Numbered from the stretch's first letter, positions 1 through 8,599 are shown. The stretch is DNA of 64,000 nt from Nitrosopumilus sp. b1 (GCF_014078545.1 NZ_MU078712.1:50944-114943); one strand, 5' to 3'. The notes: generated from the letters alone by a model not told the origin. Made by a program: numbers and translations.

Positions 1-453
1 TTATCATGGAATGAAAACTGTATTGCATTTTATTATGTTTCAAAACTTGCATCTAAAATAGGAATAAGGACTGTAGTTACTGCAAACGGCATTGATGAGT
101 TGTTTTGTGGTTACAATGCGTATAGGGACGTTGTATCTGATGGGGAATCTGCAGTTTTAGAATTAATGGAGAAGAAACTTGCAAATGAAATAGAAATGAT
201 GAAAGCAGTAAACCTCATTTCTTCTGAGAACGAAGTAAAGATATTACAACCTTTGCTTACTTTTGATTTTATTAATTTTGCAAAAAAAATACCACTTGAT
301 GAGAAAATTCACGATAAGGATGATCTTATTAGAAAACACATCATACGAAAACTTGCTTTATCAGTTGGCGTTCCGGAAGTATCAGCTACTAAAAGAAAAA
401 AGGCATTACAATATGGGACAAAAATTCACAAAACTTTGCTAAAGTCTAGGTAA
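1..453 (+). CDS. asparagine synthetase-like protein, C-terminal part (partial)
   Basis: The reading frame is open from the first base, so the 5' part is outside the window; 150 residues remain. The motif GIDELFCGY (residues about 31-39 of the visible part) matches the G-x-DE-x-F-x-GY signature of the synthetase (PP-loop ATPase) domain of asparagine synthase B-type enzymes. A helical stretch with LQPLLTFDFINFAKKIP follows, where this family has its substrate-specificity helices. The catalytic PP-loop lies upstream and is not visible, so this could be asparagine synthetase or a related amidotransferase such as an AsnB-like protein of unknown substrate. It converges on purB with an 8-base overlap. 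Confidence 0.75.
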   Translation, partial: LSWNENCIAFYYVSKLASKIGIRTVVTANGIDELFCGYNAYRDVVSDGESAVLELMEKKLANEIEMMKAVNLISSENEVKILQPLLTFDFINFAKKIPLDEKIHDKDDLIRKHIIRKLALSVGVPEVSATKRKKALQYGTKIHKTLLKSR

Positions 454-1810
454 ATCTCTTCATATACTTTTGAACCGTTTTGTTTACATTTGAAATTATT
501 GTAACCGAAGCTCCCAAGTGACGTTCTGGAACAAAGATGTCTTTGATCTCTTTTTCTGAAAGCTTTGATGATACTGCCTTGTCATTTTTTATTGCATCAA
601 AGTAATCCATATTCTTGTCCTTTGCCTCAAATGCAATTCTTTGAACATCTCTATATGCTACAAATCTGGGTACACCTTTCTTGATTAGTGCCTCTAAAAC
701 AAATTCTGCAAAAATTTGGCCTTTAGTTTGGTAAAGGTTCTCTTTTATTCGCTTATCGTTTACTTGAAGGTTTGAGATTATCTTGATCATTGTTTCAAGC
801 ATCTCATCAAGTAAAATTGAGACCATAGGAAGCATAAATCGCTCATTGGCTGAATTGGATAGATCTCTTTCATGCCATAATGGAATATTTTCAAATGCTG
901 TTCCAATTTGACTGCGCAAAATTTTTGAAAGTGAAGAGATTCTCTCGCTTTTGATTGGATTTCTCTTCACTGGAACTGCACTGCTTCCCATCTGACCTTT
1001 CTTAAATTGCTCAGCAACTTCACCGATTTCTGTCCTTTGAAGATTTCTAATCTCTATTGCAATTTTTTCTAATGTTGCACCGATTAATGATAACTGGAAT
1101 ACATACTCTGCATACCTTTCTCTTGGAATTATCTGCGTTGTAACTTCTGCAGGATATAGATTCAGTCTTTTTGCAACTCGCCTTTGAACCTCTACTGCTT
1201 TTACACCCATCAATGAACCAGTTCCAACTACGCCTAGAGTCTTACACATTAACACTCTTTTTTTGATCTCTTGAACTCTTTCCAAGTGTAGTGCCATCTC
1301 AGAAGCCCAGTTTGCAAATTTTAATCCAAATGATATAATGCTTGCATGCTGTCCATGAGTCCTGCCAACTGCAGGAAGCTCTTTGTACGTTACTGCTTTT
1401 TTTGCTAAAAGTATTGCAAGCTTTCCAATTTTAGGCTGAATTATAGAAATTGCATCCCTCATCTGCATTGAATTGCTTGTATCAACTAGATCATTACTTG
1501 TCAAGCCATAATGAATCCAAGGCCTTGTACTTGCAATGCATTTTTCACTTAATGCCTCAACAAGGGCTGCTGTGTCATGATCACTTTTTGCTTCTAATTG
1601 TTTTATTCTGTTGGCTGTAATCTTTCTTGATTTTGTAACTGCAAAAATGTTCTTTCCAGCTGATTTTGGAATTATTCCAATCTCGCCCTGTGAAATAGCA
1701 GCTGCACCTTCGATCTCTAATTGATAATTTACTTTATTTTGTTCATTAAAGATAGCTAGCATTTCTTTTGTTCCGTATCTTCCAGAATCTATTGGTAGAA
1801 TTGCCAACAT
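446..1810 (-). CDS. purB: adenylosuccinate lyase
   Basis: The 454-residue product is full length for the fumarase/aspartase superfamily enzyme that cleaves SAICAR and adenylosuccinate in purine synthesis. The superfamily signature GQMGSSAVPVKRNPIKSE lies at about residues 273-290, and GRTHGQHASIISFG carries the conserved active-site histidine region near residue 150. STRPWIHYGLTSNDLVDTS matches the conserved N-terminal T-S-x-D block. The start ATG is followed by LPIDSGRYG, typical of archaeal PurB. The partner enzyme PurA is encoded at 40045-41046, so the two genes of AMP synthesis are in the same window but not in one operon. Confidence 0.95.
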   Translation of the reverse strand: MLAILPIDSGRYGTKEMLAIFNEQNKVNYQLEIEGAAAISQGEIGIIPKSAGKNIFAVTKSRKITANRIKQLEAKSDHDTAALVEALSEKCIASTRPWIHYGLTSNDLVDTSNSMQMRDAISIIQPKIGKLAILLAKKAVTYKELPAVGRTHGQHASIISFGLKFANWASEMALHLERVQEIKKRVLMCKTLGVVGTGSLMGVKAVEVQRRVAKRLNLYPAEVTTQIIPRERYAEYVFQLSLIGATLEKIAIEIRNLQRTEIGEVAEQFKKGQMGSSAVPVKRNPIKSERISSLSKILRSQIGTAFENIPLWHERDLSNSANERFMLPMVSILLDEMLETMIKIISNLQVNDKRIKENLYQTKGQIFAEFVLEALIKKGVPRFVAYRDVQRIAFEAKDKNMDYFDAIKNDKAVSSKLSEKEIKDIFVPERHLGASVTIISNVNKTVQKYMKRFT

Positions 1811-1877
1811 TTTGTATCATTTAGCATCGAAAATAAATCTACTTCTTTGGAGTCGATTTACGGTCAGTTTTTAGTCA

Positions 1878-2045
1878 TTATTTATGACACTCACAATTAC
1901 AACTTTTAGGAATACACCTGTGCGTTATACAGTCCTTGCACCCTTTACTTCGACCACTCTTTACTCGAAGCCACTCCTTATCCAACTTGAATCTATTAGA
2001 TGATCTAGGAACATAAAGATGCTGAATATTTGATGCTTTAACCAC
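1878..2045 (-). CDS. small cysteine-rich protein (hypothetical)
   Basis: This minus-strand frame stays open from about 2084 to the stop at 1878. From a GTG start at 2045 it encodes 55 residues. The C-terminus holds six Cys and two His in about 20 residues, in the order CKDC, THRC, then CNCECHK, which could bind zinc or iron. The N-terminal part is basic and polar, with an ordinary amino-acid mix, not the low-complexity output of random AT-rich DNA. There is no ATG, so the start is uncertain. I recognise no family. It lies between purB (same strand) and the structured region before rtcB. A box C/D-like pattern on the other strand overlaps it (see rejected items). Confidence 0.4.
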   Translation of the reverse strand: MVKASNIQHLYVPRSSNRFKLDKEWLRVKSGRSKGCKDCITHRCIPKSCNCECHK

Positions 2046-2263
2046 TGAGAAAAAAGAAGTCTCCTTTACTTTGGAGACTGGTAATTACGTTAACTAGTTT
2101 ATGTGAGCTTTTGGGCCACCAGCTAACACCGTGAGATGTCTCTGACTCAATGATTCACATAGTACTGTGTTTTTGTTAAAAAATTGGGGCCAAAAAGGAT
2201 CACAATTAGGTTAATTTTGTAAACCTTCCATTACTGATTCAGTGATGGAAAGAATGCTCACTA

Positions 2264-2365
2264 TCTTAAATACAAATTTTGTTAGAGGAATCAGTGCTAA
2301 TCCAATCCTCGCTGAACCAGGGGAAAACAAGGTTTGGCTTGAGTCGATAGATTAGCGTTTTCCCC
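2264..2365 (+). ncRNA. candidate structured RNA with crossing helices upstream of rtcB
   Basis: Two perfect complementary pairs cross each other. GCTAATC (2296-2302) pairs with GATTAGC (2350-2356), and GGGGAAAAC (2320-2328) pairs with GTTTTCCCC (2357-2365). Local stems 2291-2296/2310-2315 and 2315-2318/2331-2334 would place the 5' strands of both in hairpin loops. The 3' tail could therefore pair with two loops (pseudoknot) or switch between them. A TATA-like CTTAAATACA (2265-2274) lies about 25 nt before the first stem. The rest of the stretch from 2085 to 2412 has no convincing gene. It holds further hairpins: 2058-2064/2073-2079, 2100-2106/2155-2161 and 2228-2252. I could not match it to SRP RNA or RNase P RNA. 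It could be an independent RNA or part of the rtcB leader. Confidence 0.4.
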
Positions 2366-2412
2366 ATTTTATATGATTTAAATTGCTTAATTTTGGATCT
2401 TAAGCGATTCTT

Positions 2413-3861
2413 ATGTCTTCTTTAACTCCAAAAAAAGTTCGTGACAATGAATATGTAATAAATCCCGATTCATCAAACGGGCTTAAAGTACCCGTGAAAA
2501 TTTTTGCAGACGAACAACTATTATCAAAAATGCTCACAGATAGAACAATTTCCCAAGCAATGAATGTTGCATCAATGCCTGGCATTGTAAGTCATGCAGT
2601 GGTACTACCGGATGGCCATGAGGGCTATGGATTTCCTGTTGGTGGTGTTGCCGCAATGGATGCAAATGAAGGGATGATTAGTCCTGGAGGAGTTGGTTAT
2701 GATATCAACTGCGGAGTAAGACTGATTCGTACCAATCTTACAGCAGAAACAATGCGACCAAAACTAAAGGAACTTGTAACTGATTTGTTTAATACGATTC
2801 CTTCCGGTGTAGGCTCAAAAGGAGCGGTAAAGCTAAACACATCACAACTTGATGAAGTACTAGTTAGAGGTGTAAGTTGGGCAGTTGATCATGGTTATGG
2901 TACCAAAGATGACGTAAATGTTTGTGAAGAGTCAGGTCAGATTAAAGACGCAGATCCAAACAAAGTTTCTGATAGGGCACGCAAACGCGGAGCTCCGCAA
3001 CTAGGAAGTCTTGGATCGGGAAACCATTTTCTTGAAATTCAGCAAGTATCTGAAATTCATGATGAGGAAGCAGCAAAAAGAATGGGAATTCAAAAAGGAA
3101 ACATTACTGTTCTGATACATTGTGGCTCTAGAGGATTTGGTCATCAAGTGTGCAGCGATTATCTTAGAATATCTGAAAAAGCATTACAAAAGTATAACAT
3201 CAATCTAAAAGACAGGGAACTTGCATGCGTTCCCAATTCTTCTGAAGAAGGCGAATCGTATAGAAAGGCAATGTTTGCAGCATTGAATTTTGCATGGAGT
3301 AATAGGCAGATGATCACGCACTGGACAAGAAAATCTTTTGAGCGAGTTTTCAAACAGTCAGAAGCAGATCTAGATATGAAATTAGTATATGATGTAGCGC
3401 ACAACATTGCCAAAGTAGAAAAACACAAAATCGATGGAAAAGAAAGGTCTGTAGTGGTTCACAGAAAAGGCGCAACTAGAGCATTTCCTGCAAATCGAGA
3501 TGAAATCCCACAAAAGTATAGGGATTTGGGACAACCAGTATTCATTCCAGGTTCTATGGGAACCGCAAGCTGGATTTTACTTGGGCAACCAAATTCTATG
3601 GATTTGACTTTTGGCTCTACTGCTCATGGTGCAGGAAGAATGATGTCAAGATCAAAGGCCAGAAGAGACTATACAGAGTCTGAAGTAAAACAATCACTTT
3701 CCGATAAAGGAATTTTCATTAAAGCATTAACAAGAGATGGAGTAGTGGAAGAGACACCTCAAGCATACAAAGATGTAGATGCAGTCGTCAATGTCTCTCA
3801 TGATTTAGGTATTGCAACCAAAGTAGCAAAACTTGTACCTATTGGTGTGATTAAAGGTTGA
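2413..3861 (+). CDS. rtcB: RNA-splicing ligase RtcB
   Basis: The 482-residue product has the full RtcB family layout. RtcB joins 2',3'-cyclic phosphate and 5'-OH RNA ends using GTP and Mn2+; in archaea it ligates tRNA exons after intron removal. Visible motifs are LPDGHEGYGFPVGGVAA, the metal-binding Cys block GVGYDINCGVRL (about residues 94-105), HCGSRGFGHQ, the conserved VYDVAHNIAK, and STAHGAGRMMSR, which carries the histidine that is guanylylated. The ATG at 2413 fits the family start. The stop overlaps the TTG start of the next gene, so the two are co-transcribed. The unusual structured stretch upstream (2264-2365) may be its leader. Confidence 0.97.
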   Translation: MSSLTPKKVRDNEYVINPDSSNGLKVPVKIFADEQLLSKMLTDRTISQAMNVASMPGIVSHAVVLPDGHEGYGFPVGGVAAMDANEGMISPGGVGYDINCGVRLIRTNLTAETMRPKLKELVTDLFNTIPSGVGSKGAVKLNTSQLDEVLVRGVSWAVDHGYGTKDDVNVCEESGQIKDADPNKVSDRARKRGAPQLGSLGSGNHFLEIQQVSEIHDEEAAKRMGIQKGNITVLIHCGSRGFGHQVCSDYLRISEKALQKYNINLKDRELACVPNSSEEGESYRKAMFAALNFAWSNRQMITHWTRKSFERVFKQSEADLDMKLVYDVAHNIAKVEKHKIDGKERSVVVHRKGATRAFPANRDEIPQKYRDLGQPVFIPGSMGTASWILLGQPNSMDLTFGSTAHGAGRMMSRSKARRDYTESEVKQSLSDKGIFIKALTRDGVVEETPQAYKDVDAVVNVSHDLGIATKVAKLVPIGVIKG

Positions 3862-4268
3862 GCGAAGAAGACAAGGAACTTGAACAACTAAAAGCAAAAC
3901 GCCTAGCAGAGATGCAAAGAAACCTTTCTTCAAAACAGATGCAAGAATCTAATAAAACTCAAGCAAAGAAACCTGCTAAAAAGCCTCGTGAAATTTTGGT
4001 TGAGCAACTAGGGTTTCGTGGACTAGAAGTACTACAGAATGCTGAATCTCAATTTCCAAATGAGACTAGAATGGTAGTTGACAAACTTGCAGAGCTAATC
4101 ACTTCTGGTGAAGTTGATGAAAAAATTGATGGTGGAAAACTTTTGATGCTCTTTCGCTCAATTGGAATTAATGTTAGAATGCAAACCAAAATTAACATTG
4201 AGCAGGATGGAAAGTTTGTCTCACTTTCAGATAAGCTAAGCACCAAAAACGAAGAGCCTAGTGAATGA
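3858..4268 (+). CDS. PDCD5/TFAR19-family DNA-binding protein
   Basis: This 136-residue protein begins with an acidic-then-basic helix (EDKELEQLKAKRLAEMQRN) like the N-terminus of archaeal PDCD5-related proteins. A basic linker follows, and then a helical core (ILVEQLGFRGLEVL, then VDKLAELITSGEVDEKIDGG) that matches the PDCD5 three-helix domain. About 25 residues after that core are not part of the usual short family form. Family members are small, abundant, double-stranded-DNA-binding proteins. The TTG start (3858) overlaps the rtcB stop by four bases, so translation is probably coupled. The next gene starts 3 bases after its stop. Confidence 0.75.
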   Translation: MSEEDKELEQLKAKRLAEMQRNLSSKQMQESNKTQAKKPAKKPREILVEQLGFRGLEVLQNAESQFPNETRMVVDKLAELITSGEVDEKIDGGKLLMLFRSIGINVRMQTKINIEQDGKFVSLSDKLSTKNEEPSE

Positions 4269-4271
4269 TTC

Positions 4272-4586
4272 ATGCCAACCATTCTAGAAATCAGCTCCAC
4301 AAAATACGACGATGATATCCCATTAATCAAAAAGGCACTGATTAATTTAGAATCAATCTGTGAAGTACGTGACGGATTTTTAATTAGTGAACCGATGGCA
4401 AGGTTTGGCTGGACATTTTTCAAGATTGCATTAAAGCCTAATCTGTTTTTTGCAATAGAAAAAAAATTTCATGACATGATAAACAACTCAAAGGGAAGAA
4501 AACCTGAAGACAGGTTTTCAAATTTTATGTCAGACTATTTTGCAGCTCGTGGGTGTGCAGTTAAGATAAAACTATTGGACTACTAG
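4272..4586 (+). CDS. conserved hypothetical protein, third gene of the rtcB operon
   Basis: A 104-residue soluble protein without recognisable motifs. It has an alternating alpha/beta pattern, an aromatic GWTFF segment near residue 46 and a basic stretch KGRKPEDRF near residue 75. It starts three bases after the PDCD5-family stop and is therefore read in the rtcB operon. Its end overlaps the convergent S11 gene by four bases. The function is unknown to me. Confidence 0.7.
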   Translation: MPTILEISSTKYDDDIPLIKKALINLESICEVRDGFLISEPMARFGWTFFKIALKPNLFFAIEKKFHDMINNSKGRKPEDRFSNFMSDYFAARGCAVKIKLLDY

Positions 4587-5092
4587 ACTCTGCGTCCTCT
4601 TTTACCGCCTTTCTTTCTGGTGGTATCGTGAGGAATTGGTGTAACATCATCAATTCTACCAATTTTGAATCCGCCTCTAGCCAATGCTCTGATTGCAGCT
4701 TGTGCACCTGGTCCTGGAACTCTTGAACCGACTCCGCCAACTGCTCTAACTCTAATATGAAATGCTGTGAATCCTTTGGTTCTTGCTGATTCATTTACTG
4801 CATTTGCTGCTTTCATGGCAGCAAATGGTGATGATTCGTATCTGTCTGCATTAACATGGATTCCACCTGAGCTGATTGCAATTGTTTCAGCACCGGTAAG
4901 ATCTGTCATGTGAATTATTGTATTATTATAACTGCTGTAAATATGGGCAATTCCCCATTTCTCCTTCTCTTCTGTCTTCTGCTCTGTCTTTTTTGATTTT
5001 GTTTTTACCTTAGTTTCCTCTACTTCGGCCTCTACTTGTTCTGGCTCTTCTACCTCTTCAATCTCTTTAACCTCGACTTCGGCTTCAGACAA
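4583..5092 (-). CDS. rps11: 30S ribosomal protein S11 (uS11)
   Basis: Residues from about 45 onward are a complete archaeal S11: [21 protein letters not shown], the conserved [10 protein letters not shown] block, [19 protein letters not shown] and the basic C-terminus [20 protein letters not shown]11 binds 16S rRNA in the platform of the small subunit. The first 44 residues are an unusual acidic and lysine-rich extension (Glu/Val/Lys repeats). The same kind of tail is seen at the C-terminus of the S17e gene in this window. No other ribosomal gene lies next to it. Confidence 0.97.
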   Translation of the reverse strand: MSEAEVEVKEIEEVEEPEQVEAEVEETKVKTKSKKTEQKTEEKEKWGIAHIYSSYNNTIIHMTDLTGAETIAISSGGIHVNADRYESSPFAAMKAANAVNESARTKGFTAFHIRVRAVGGVGSRVPGPGAQAAIRALARGGFKIGRIDDVTPIPHDTTRKKGGKRGRRV

Positions 5093-5172
5093 TGTGTACT
5101 CACGCCTTGAAGGGTTTAAAAAACATTAGTTTGACAAATAGTTCCTATTCTGACTTAGGTTTTCTCATTTTT

Positions 5173-5195
5173 AGCTAAAATTAAAGAAATCAGCT
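5173..5195 (+). promoter_or_regulatory. paired AGCT element (19-bp spacing) before the Na+ symporter
   Basis: AGCT cores at 5173-5176 and 5192-5195 are exactly 19 bp apart. The second is 41 nt before the ATG at 5233, and CTAT sits 14-17 nt into the promoter as the TATA-like step. The same spacing occurs at nine further promoters downstream. It lies on the symporter side of the gap and is 80 bases from the S11 start. Confidence 0.7.
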
Positions 5196-5232
5196 GATGA
5201 TGAACTATTTGGGAAATTTACATCCTAATTTC

Positions 5233-6543
5233 ATGAGCGATAAACAAGTAAAAACTGAGGCATGGGCTTCAGAATGGGGATTTCTTTTAGCATGCATAGG
5301 CTCTGCAGTTGGAATAGGTAACATCTGGAGATTCCCATATATTGTAGGTGAAAATGGCGGTGGTGCATTTCTAATTCCATTCATAATCATTGTTGGGAGT
5401 CTAGGGTTCGTTTTGATGTTACTTGAATTTGCAATAGGGAGAAGATACAAGTCTTCAATCGTTACTGGATTGGCAAGTATTTCTAAAAAATTCAAATGGG
5501 CTGGAGCAGCAATCGCATTAGTAGCATTTGCAATGCTTAGTTACTACCTTGTAATCTTAGGATGGGTTTTATCATATTTTATCTCAAATCTTGGTCAAAC
5601 ATTTTTAGAATTTGAAAAATTCACTCAGTCATATTATCCTGTATTAGCTTTTACGGCTGTTTTGATTTTGACTTTTATTATTGTACGACGAGGAATTACT
5701 TCTGGAATAGAAAAATTCAACAAGATAGGAATTTTGTTTCTAATAGGAATTATTATTCCTTTGATGATTTATGGTGTGACTTTACCTGGTTCCAGTGAAG
5801 GAATTTCATATTTTCTTAAGCCTGATTTTTCTAGAATTGGAGAACCACAAATTTGGTCAACTGCATTTGGTCAAGCATTTTTTTCTTTATCATTAGGTTC
5901 TGGCTCTTTACTTACCTATGGTAGCTACCTACGAGGAAAACATTCTCTGATCCGTTCTTCTTCAATAATTATTTCTGCAAATACAATGATATCGATATTT
6001 GCAGGAATTATGATTTTTTCATTTGTTTTCTCATTTGGAATGAACCCACAAGAGGGAATTCCATTAATCTTTGAAGTCTTACCGAATATTTTTTCTGACA
6101 TTAATTTTGGCTTCTTTGTTGGTGCAATCTTCTTCTTCTTACTCTTAATAGCTGGACTAACTTCTGCAATAGGGCTTTTTCAAGTTCCAAATGCTTCTCT
6201 ACAGGACTCATTTAATCTATCAAACAAAAAATCAAGTGCCATAATCGCAATTGGAATATTTTTGGTAGGTATTCCTTCAGCATTAAGTTATAGTCCAATT
6301 GAACTTGGTTTGTCAGGTGTTTTATTCCTAGATGGAATGGATTATGTATTTGGAACGTATGGTATCACAATCTCTGAACTGATTTTTGTAGTAGTGGTAA
6401 CTTGGTTTGTTGATAAAAAGAAGATACTAGAAAATATTAACGCGACATCTAGATTCAATATACCACAATCGACAATATCTGTGGTAAAATATTCCTCACC
6501 AATTGTAATTATTGCAATACTAGTATCCACTGCAATTTTCTAG
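5233..6543 (+). CDS. sodium:solute symporter, NSS/SNF family
   Basis: This 436-residue membrane protein of the neurotransmitter:sodium symporter family (LeuT fold) has about 11-12 hydrophobic segments. Segment 1 carries the Na+/substrate motif IGSAVGIGNIWRFPY, and GGGAFLIPF opens segment 2, both family hallmarks. The frame continues 36 nt upstream to an earlier ATG (5197). I chose ATG 5233 because it sits exactly 41 nt after the AGCT promoter pair, as in six related promoters (41-42 nt). NSS proteins import amino acids or osmolytes with Na+; the substrate cannot be read here. Sharing a promoter element with the ectoine operon suggests compatible-solute uptake (inference). Confidence 0.92.
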   Translation: MSDKQVKTEAWASEWGFLLACIGSAVGIGNIWRFPYIVGENGGGAFLIPFIIIVGSLGFVLMLLEFAIGRRYKSSIVTGLASISKKFKWAGAAIALVAFAMLSYYLVILGWVLSYFISNLGQTFLEFEKFTQSYYPVLAFTAVLILTFIIVRRGITSGIEKFNKIGILFLIGIIIPLMIYGVTLPGSSEGISYFLKPDFSRIGEPQIWSTAFGQAFFSLSLGSGSLLTYGSYLRGKHSLIRSSSIIISANTMISIFAGIMIFSFVFSFGMNPQEGIPLIFEVLPNIFSDINFGFFVGAIFFFLLLIAGLTSAIGLFQVPNASLQDSFNLSNKKSSAIIAIGIFLVGIPSALSYSPIELGLSGVLFLDGMDYVFGTYGITISELIFVVVVTWFVDKKKILENINATSRFNIPQSTISVVKYSSPIVIIAILVSTAIF

Positions 6544-6653
6544 ATTTATTTAATCATAAAAACAAAACAAACAGAATTTTAGAAATGCATCAAAAAAGAT
6601 CATATCTATTCAAAACCTCTTAAATTTTTAAGTGATTATTTCTTATAATCAAC

Positions 6654-7007
6654 ATGGGGATTTTTGATCGATTCAGAAAAAAACAGATAGAAAATTTAGG
6701 CATTCAAGACCAAAAAATTAAATTTTTGGAAATAACCTGGACAGATCTCCTGACATGGCCAGCTGAAAAAACTAGTCAAGAGATACAAAGAAACCTTGTA
6801 CCTTATTATAAAAAACTAAAGAAAATGCAGATAGATGAATTACGTAATATGAAAATTGAGATAGTAGAGTCAAGAGATAAACATCTGCAAATTCCAGATT
6901 CCTTATCACCAAATTTTCCCATGAATAAATTAGAAACTCCAAAATCCGAATTTACTAAATTGATTCAGGCTATTGAGGAAGAAATCAAAAATCGCAAACC
7001 AGAGTAA
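6654..7007 (+). CDS. conserved hypothetical protein (117 aa)
   Basis: A soluble, charged, mainly helical protein that starts MGIFDRFRKKQIENLG and ends in a Glu/Lys-rich helix. A Pro-rich turn (PDSLSPNFP) separates two helical parts. No family recognised. It has its own promoter region: a Leu/Lys-neutral AT-rich stretch with CTTAAATTTTT about 25-30 nt upstream of the ATG. It carries no AGCT pair, unlike its neighbours. Confidence 0.6.
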   Translation: MGIFDRFRKKQIENLGIQDQKIKFLEITWTDLLTWPAEKTSQEIQRNLVPYYKKLKKMQIDELRNMKIEIVESRDKHLQIPDSLSPNFPMNKLETPKSEFTKLIQAIEEEIKNRKPE

Positions 7008-7083
7008 GACATTTTTCAATTACTTTATTTTTTGTGATGATATGATGAATGTAAATTACGAAACCAGCATGAATGGTTTTTAA

Positions 7084-7593
7084 TTATTCTTTGTCTTGTT
7101 TGGAACCTATTCCATTCATGTACTTGTCAACCTCGTAGATGGCAAGTTTATCACGGCCTACGACTTCAAATTTTTGCAAAATATTATCAAAGGTTTCTTC
7201 TTCTTCGATCTGTTCTTTTACGAACCACTGCATAAAGTCAAATGTACGGCGATCTCTTTCTTTTTCTGCTAATGTGATGATTTGATGTATGGATTGTGTT
7301 ACTTTTTGTTCATTCTCAAGCGAAGTCCTGATGATTTCCTCCAACGACTTGACATCTTTTTTTGGTTCAGAGCATGCAGATATGTCTGCCATAGTGCCTA
7401 TTCTATTCATGTAATGAACTATCTTTAGCATGTGCTGTCTTTCTTCATCTGATTGAGCATAAAAAAAACTTGCAGCTCCTTCATACCCTGTTACTTCACA
7501 CCATGAGGCCATTCCAAGATAAAAGCTTGAAGCATCAGATTCCATAACTATTTGCTCATTTAGAGATTTTCTCATCTCGTCTGATAGTTTCAT
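7084..7593 (-). CDS. ftn: ferritin (iron-storage protein)
   Basis: The 169-residue product is a standard non-haem ferritin of four helices, which forms a 24-mer, oxidises Fe2+ and stores it as mineral. Ligands of the ferroxidase centre are visible: Glu in NEQIVMESDASSFYL (helix A), the E-x-x-H pair in SDEERQHMLKI (helix B), Glu in SLENEQKVTQS (helix C) and the QWFVKEQIEEEE helix. The C-terminal helix E region ends in DKYMNGIG. It is transcribed divergently from the small secreted gene at 7790. A single AGCT (7677-7680) lies between them but is not part of a 19-bp pair. Confidence 0.95.
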   Translation of the reverse strand: MKLSDEMRKSLNEQIVMESDASSFYLGMASWCEVTGYEGAASFFYAQSDEERQHMLKIVHYMNRIGTMADISACSEPKKDVKSLEEIIRTSLENEQKVTQSIHQIITLAEKERDRRTFDFMQWFVKEQIEEEETFDNILQKFEVVGRDKLAIYEVDKYMNGIGSKQDKE

Positions 7594-7789
7594 ACGTTAC
7601 GTTTCGTTCTATTTGATAATAGTTTGTTTCTGATTTATTGTTTACAAAATCAATATTTGTATAATTTCATAATGTTAGCTTATGTTTTATTGATTTTACC
7701 TACTGTAAAAAATCAATGTCATAATAACAGCTGAAAGCAAGCATTATGCTTTACCAGTTTTTTAATAATATCCAGATTATCAATTCATA

Positions 7790-8257
7790 ATGACAAAACA
7801 AAAAACACTGAGAATGTTGCTGGTTGTCTCTGCCTTAGCGGTAGGCATCGGTTTCATAGGAGAATCATATGCTGAAGTGCGTACTGATTACTTTGCATCA
7901 GGTGATATTAGACAAGGAATTAACTCTGATAACACAGATGAAAAAAGCAAAGTTGGATACTATGCAATTTCAGGCTTGGCTGATATGAGAAATTGGGTTC
8001 ATGTTAGCATGGATTACTATCCGTCTGCTGATTCAACCTATGAAGTTCGTTTGGCAAATACCTCAACTGGCAATGAATTGGTTCTAGGTGAACTAAAAGG
8101 TGACGACAAGAGAGATCAATTCTCAACTGAAGAGGATCTTTCCGGGTATAATGTAATTAAGGTGTTTGAAATATCTGATACTGGTAATGTAGCATTGTCA
8201 GGACAGAGTTCTTTTGAATATCTTGATGCAGATAGAGCACCCACAAGACCCAACTAA
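7790..8257 (+). CDS. secreted hypothetical protein (155 aa)
   Basis: The N-terminus is a clear signal peptide: TLRM, then a hydrophobic core VVSALAVGIGFIG and the cut site SYA-EV. The mature part of about 128 residues is predicted to be beta-rich, with YPSADSTYEVRLANTSTG in the middle; I recognise no domain. An AGCT core at 7729-7732 lies exactly 61 nt before the start, matching the position of the distal core of the paired promoters, but the proximal partner is missing. A TATA-like TTTAATAATA (about 7761-7770) lies 20-29 nt before the ATG. An inverted repeat (8271-8308) follows the gene. Confidence 0.75.
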   Translation: MTKQKTLRMLLVVSALAVGIGFIGESYAEVRTDYFASGDIRQGINSDNTDEKSKVGYYAISGLADMRNWVHVSMDYYPSADSTYEVRLANTSTGNELVLGELKGDDKRDQFSTEEDLSGYNVIKVFEISDTGNVALSGQSSFEYLDADRAPTRPN

Positions 8258-8270
8258 TTTTTTTTAATTA

Positions 8271-8308
8271 TGAACTATGAAAATTCAATACGAGATTATC
8301 ATAGTTCA
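8271..8308 (+). terminator. 10-bp inverted repeat after the secreted gene
   Basis: TGAACTATGA (8271-8280) is perfectly complementary to TCATAGTTCA (8299-8308), with an 18-nt loop. It begins 13 bases after the stop codon at 8257 and after a run of T. It could be a 3'-end/processing hairpin or an operator for the gene pair that follows. The AGCT pair starts three bases later. Confidence 0.4.
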
Positions 8309-8310
8309 TA

Positions 8311-8333
8311 AGCTACATTTGAAAATTTCAGCT
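8311..8333 (+). promoter_or_regulatory. paired AGCT element before two small membrane genes
   Basis: AGCT at 8311-8314 and 8330-8333, spacing 19 bp. The second core is 49 nt before the ATG at 8379, in the longer-leader class together with 18108-18130. It abuts the inverted repeat 8271-8308. Confidence 0.65.
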
Positions 8334-8378
8334 TGACGACTTACAAAATTATTTGATTATAGATAATTTATCTATTAC

Positions 8379-8597
8379 ATGGATAGGTTGTTGGTAATAG
8401 CTATTTTAGGAATTTGGGTTTCTACTGTAACTCTAATTGGAATATGGCTAGTTGATGATGGAATTATAACATTAGATTTTCTTGATAATTTTACAAAAAA
8501 TTACATTCTCATTGAAAACCAAATTTATTTAATTGATATTAGCCCTATAGAATCTGTTTATTTTTCCTCTTTCATGGATAATATTTCGCTGCATTGA
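8379..8597 (+). CDS. small membrane protein (72 aa)
   Basis: One N-terminal transmembrane helix (VIAILGIWVSTVTLIGIWLV, residues about 5-24) is followed by a short polar tail. No family recognised. The stop TGA overlaps the TTG that could start the next small gene, so the two form one unit driven by the AGCT pair just upstream. Confidence 0.55.
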   Translation: MDRLLVIAILGIWVSTVTLIGIWLVDDGIITLDFLDNFTKNYILIENQIYLIDISPIESVYFSSFMDNISLH

Positions 8598-8599
8598 AA

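Noticed and set aside
1999..2047. Box C/D-like order (TGATCT, CTGA, TTGATGC, CTGA) that could be a C/D guide RNA
   Set aside because: The boxes do not fit the consensus well, the guide spacings (about 16 and 9 nt) differ from the usual 12, and a Cys-rich reading frame covers the same bases on the other strand.
2085..2365. RNase P RNA or SRP RNA
   Set aside because: I looked for the conserved blocks of both on both strands and found no convincing match; only unnamed structure is supported.
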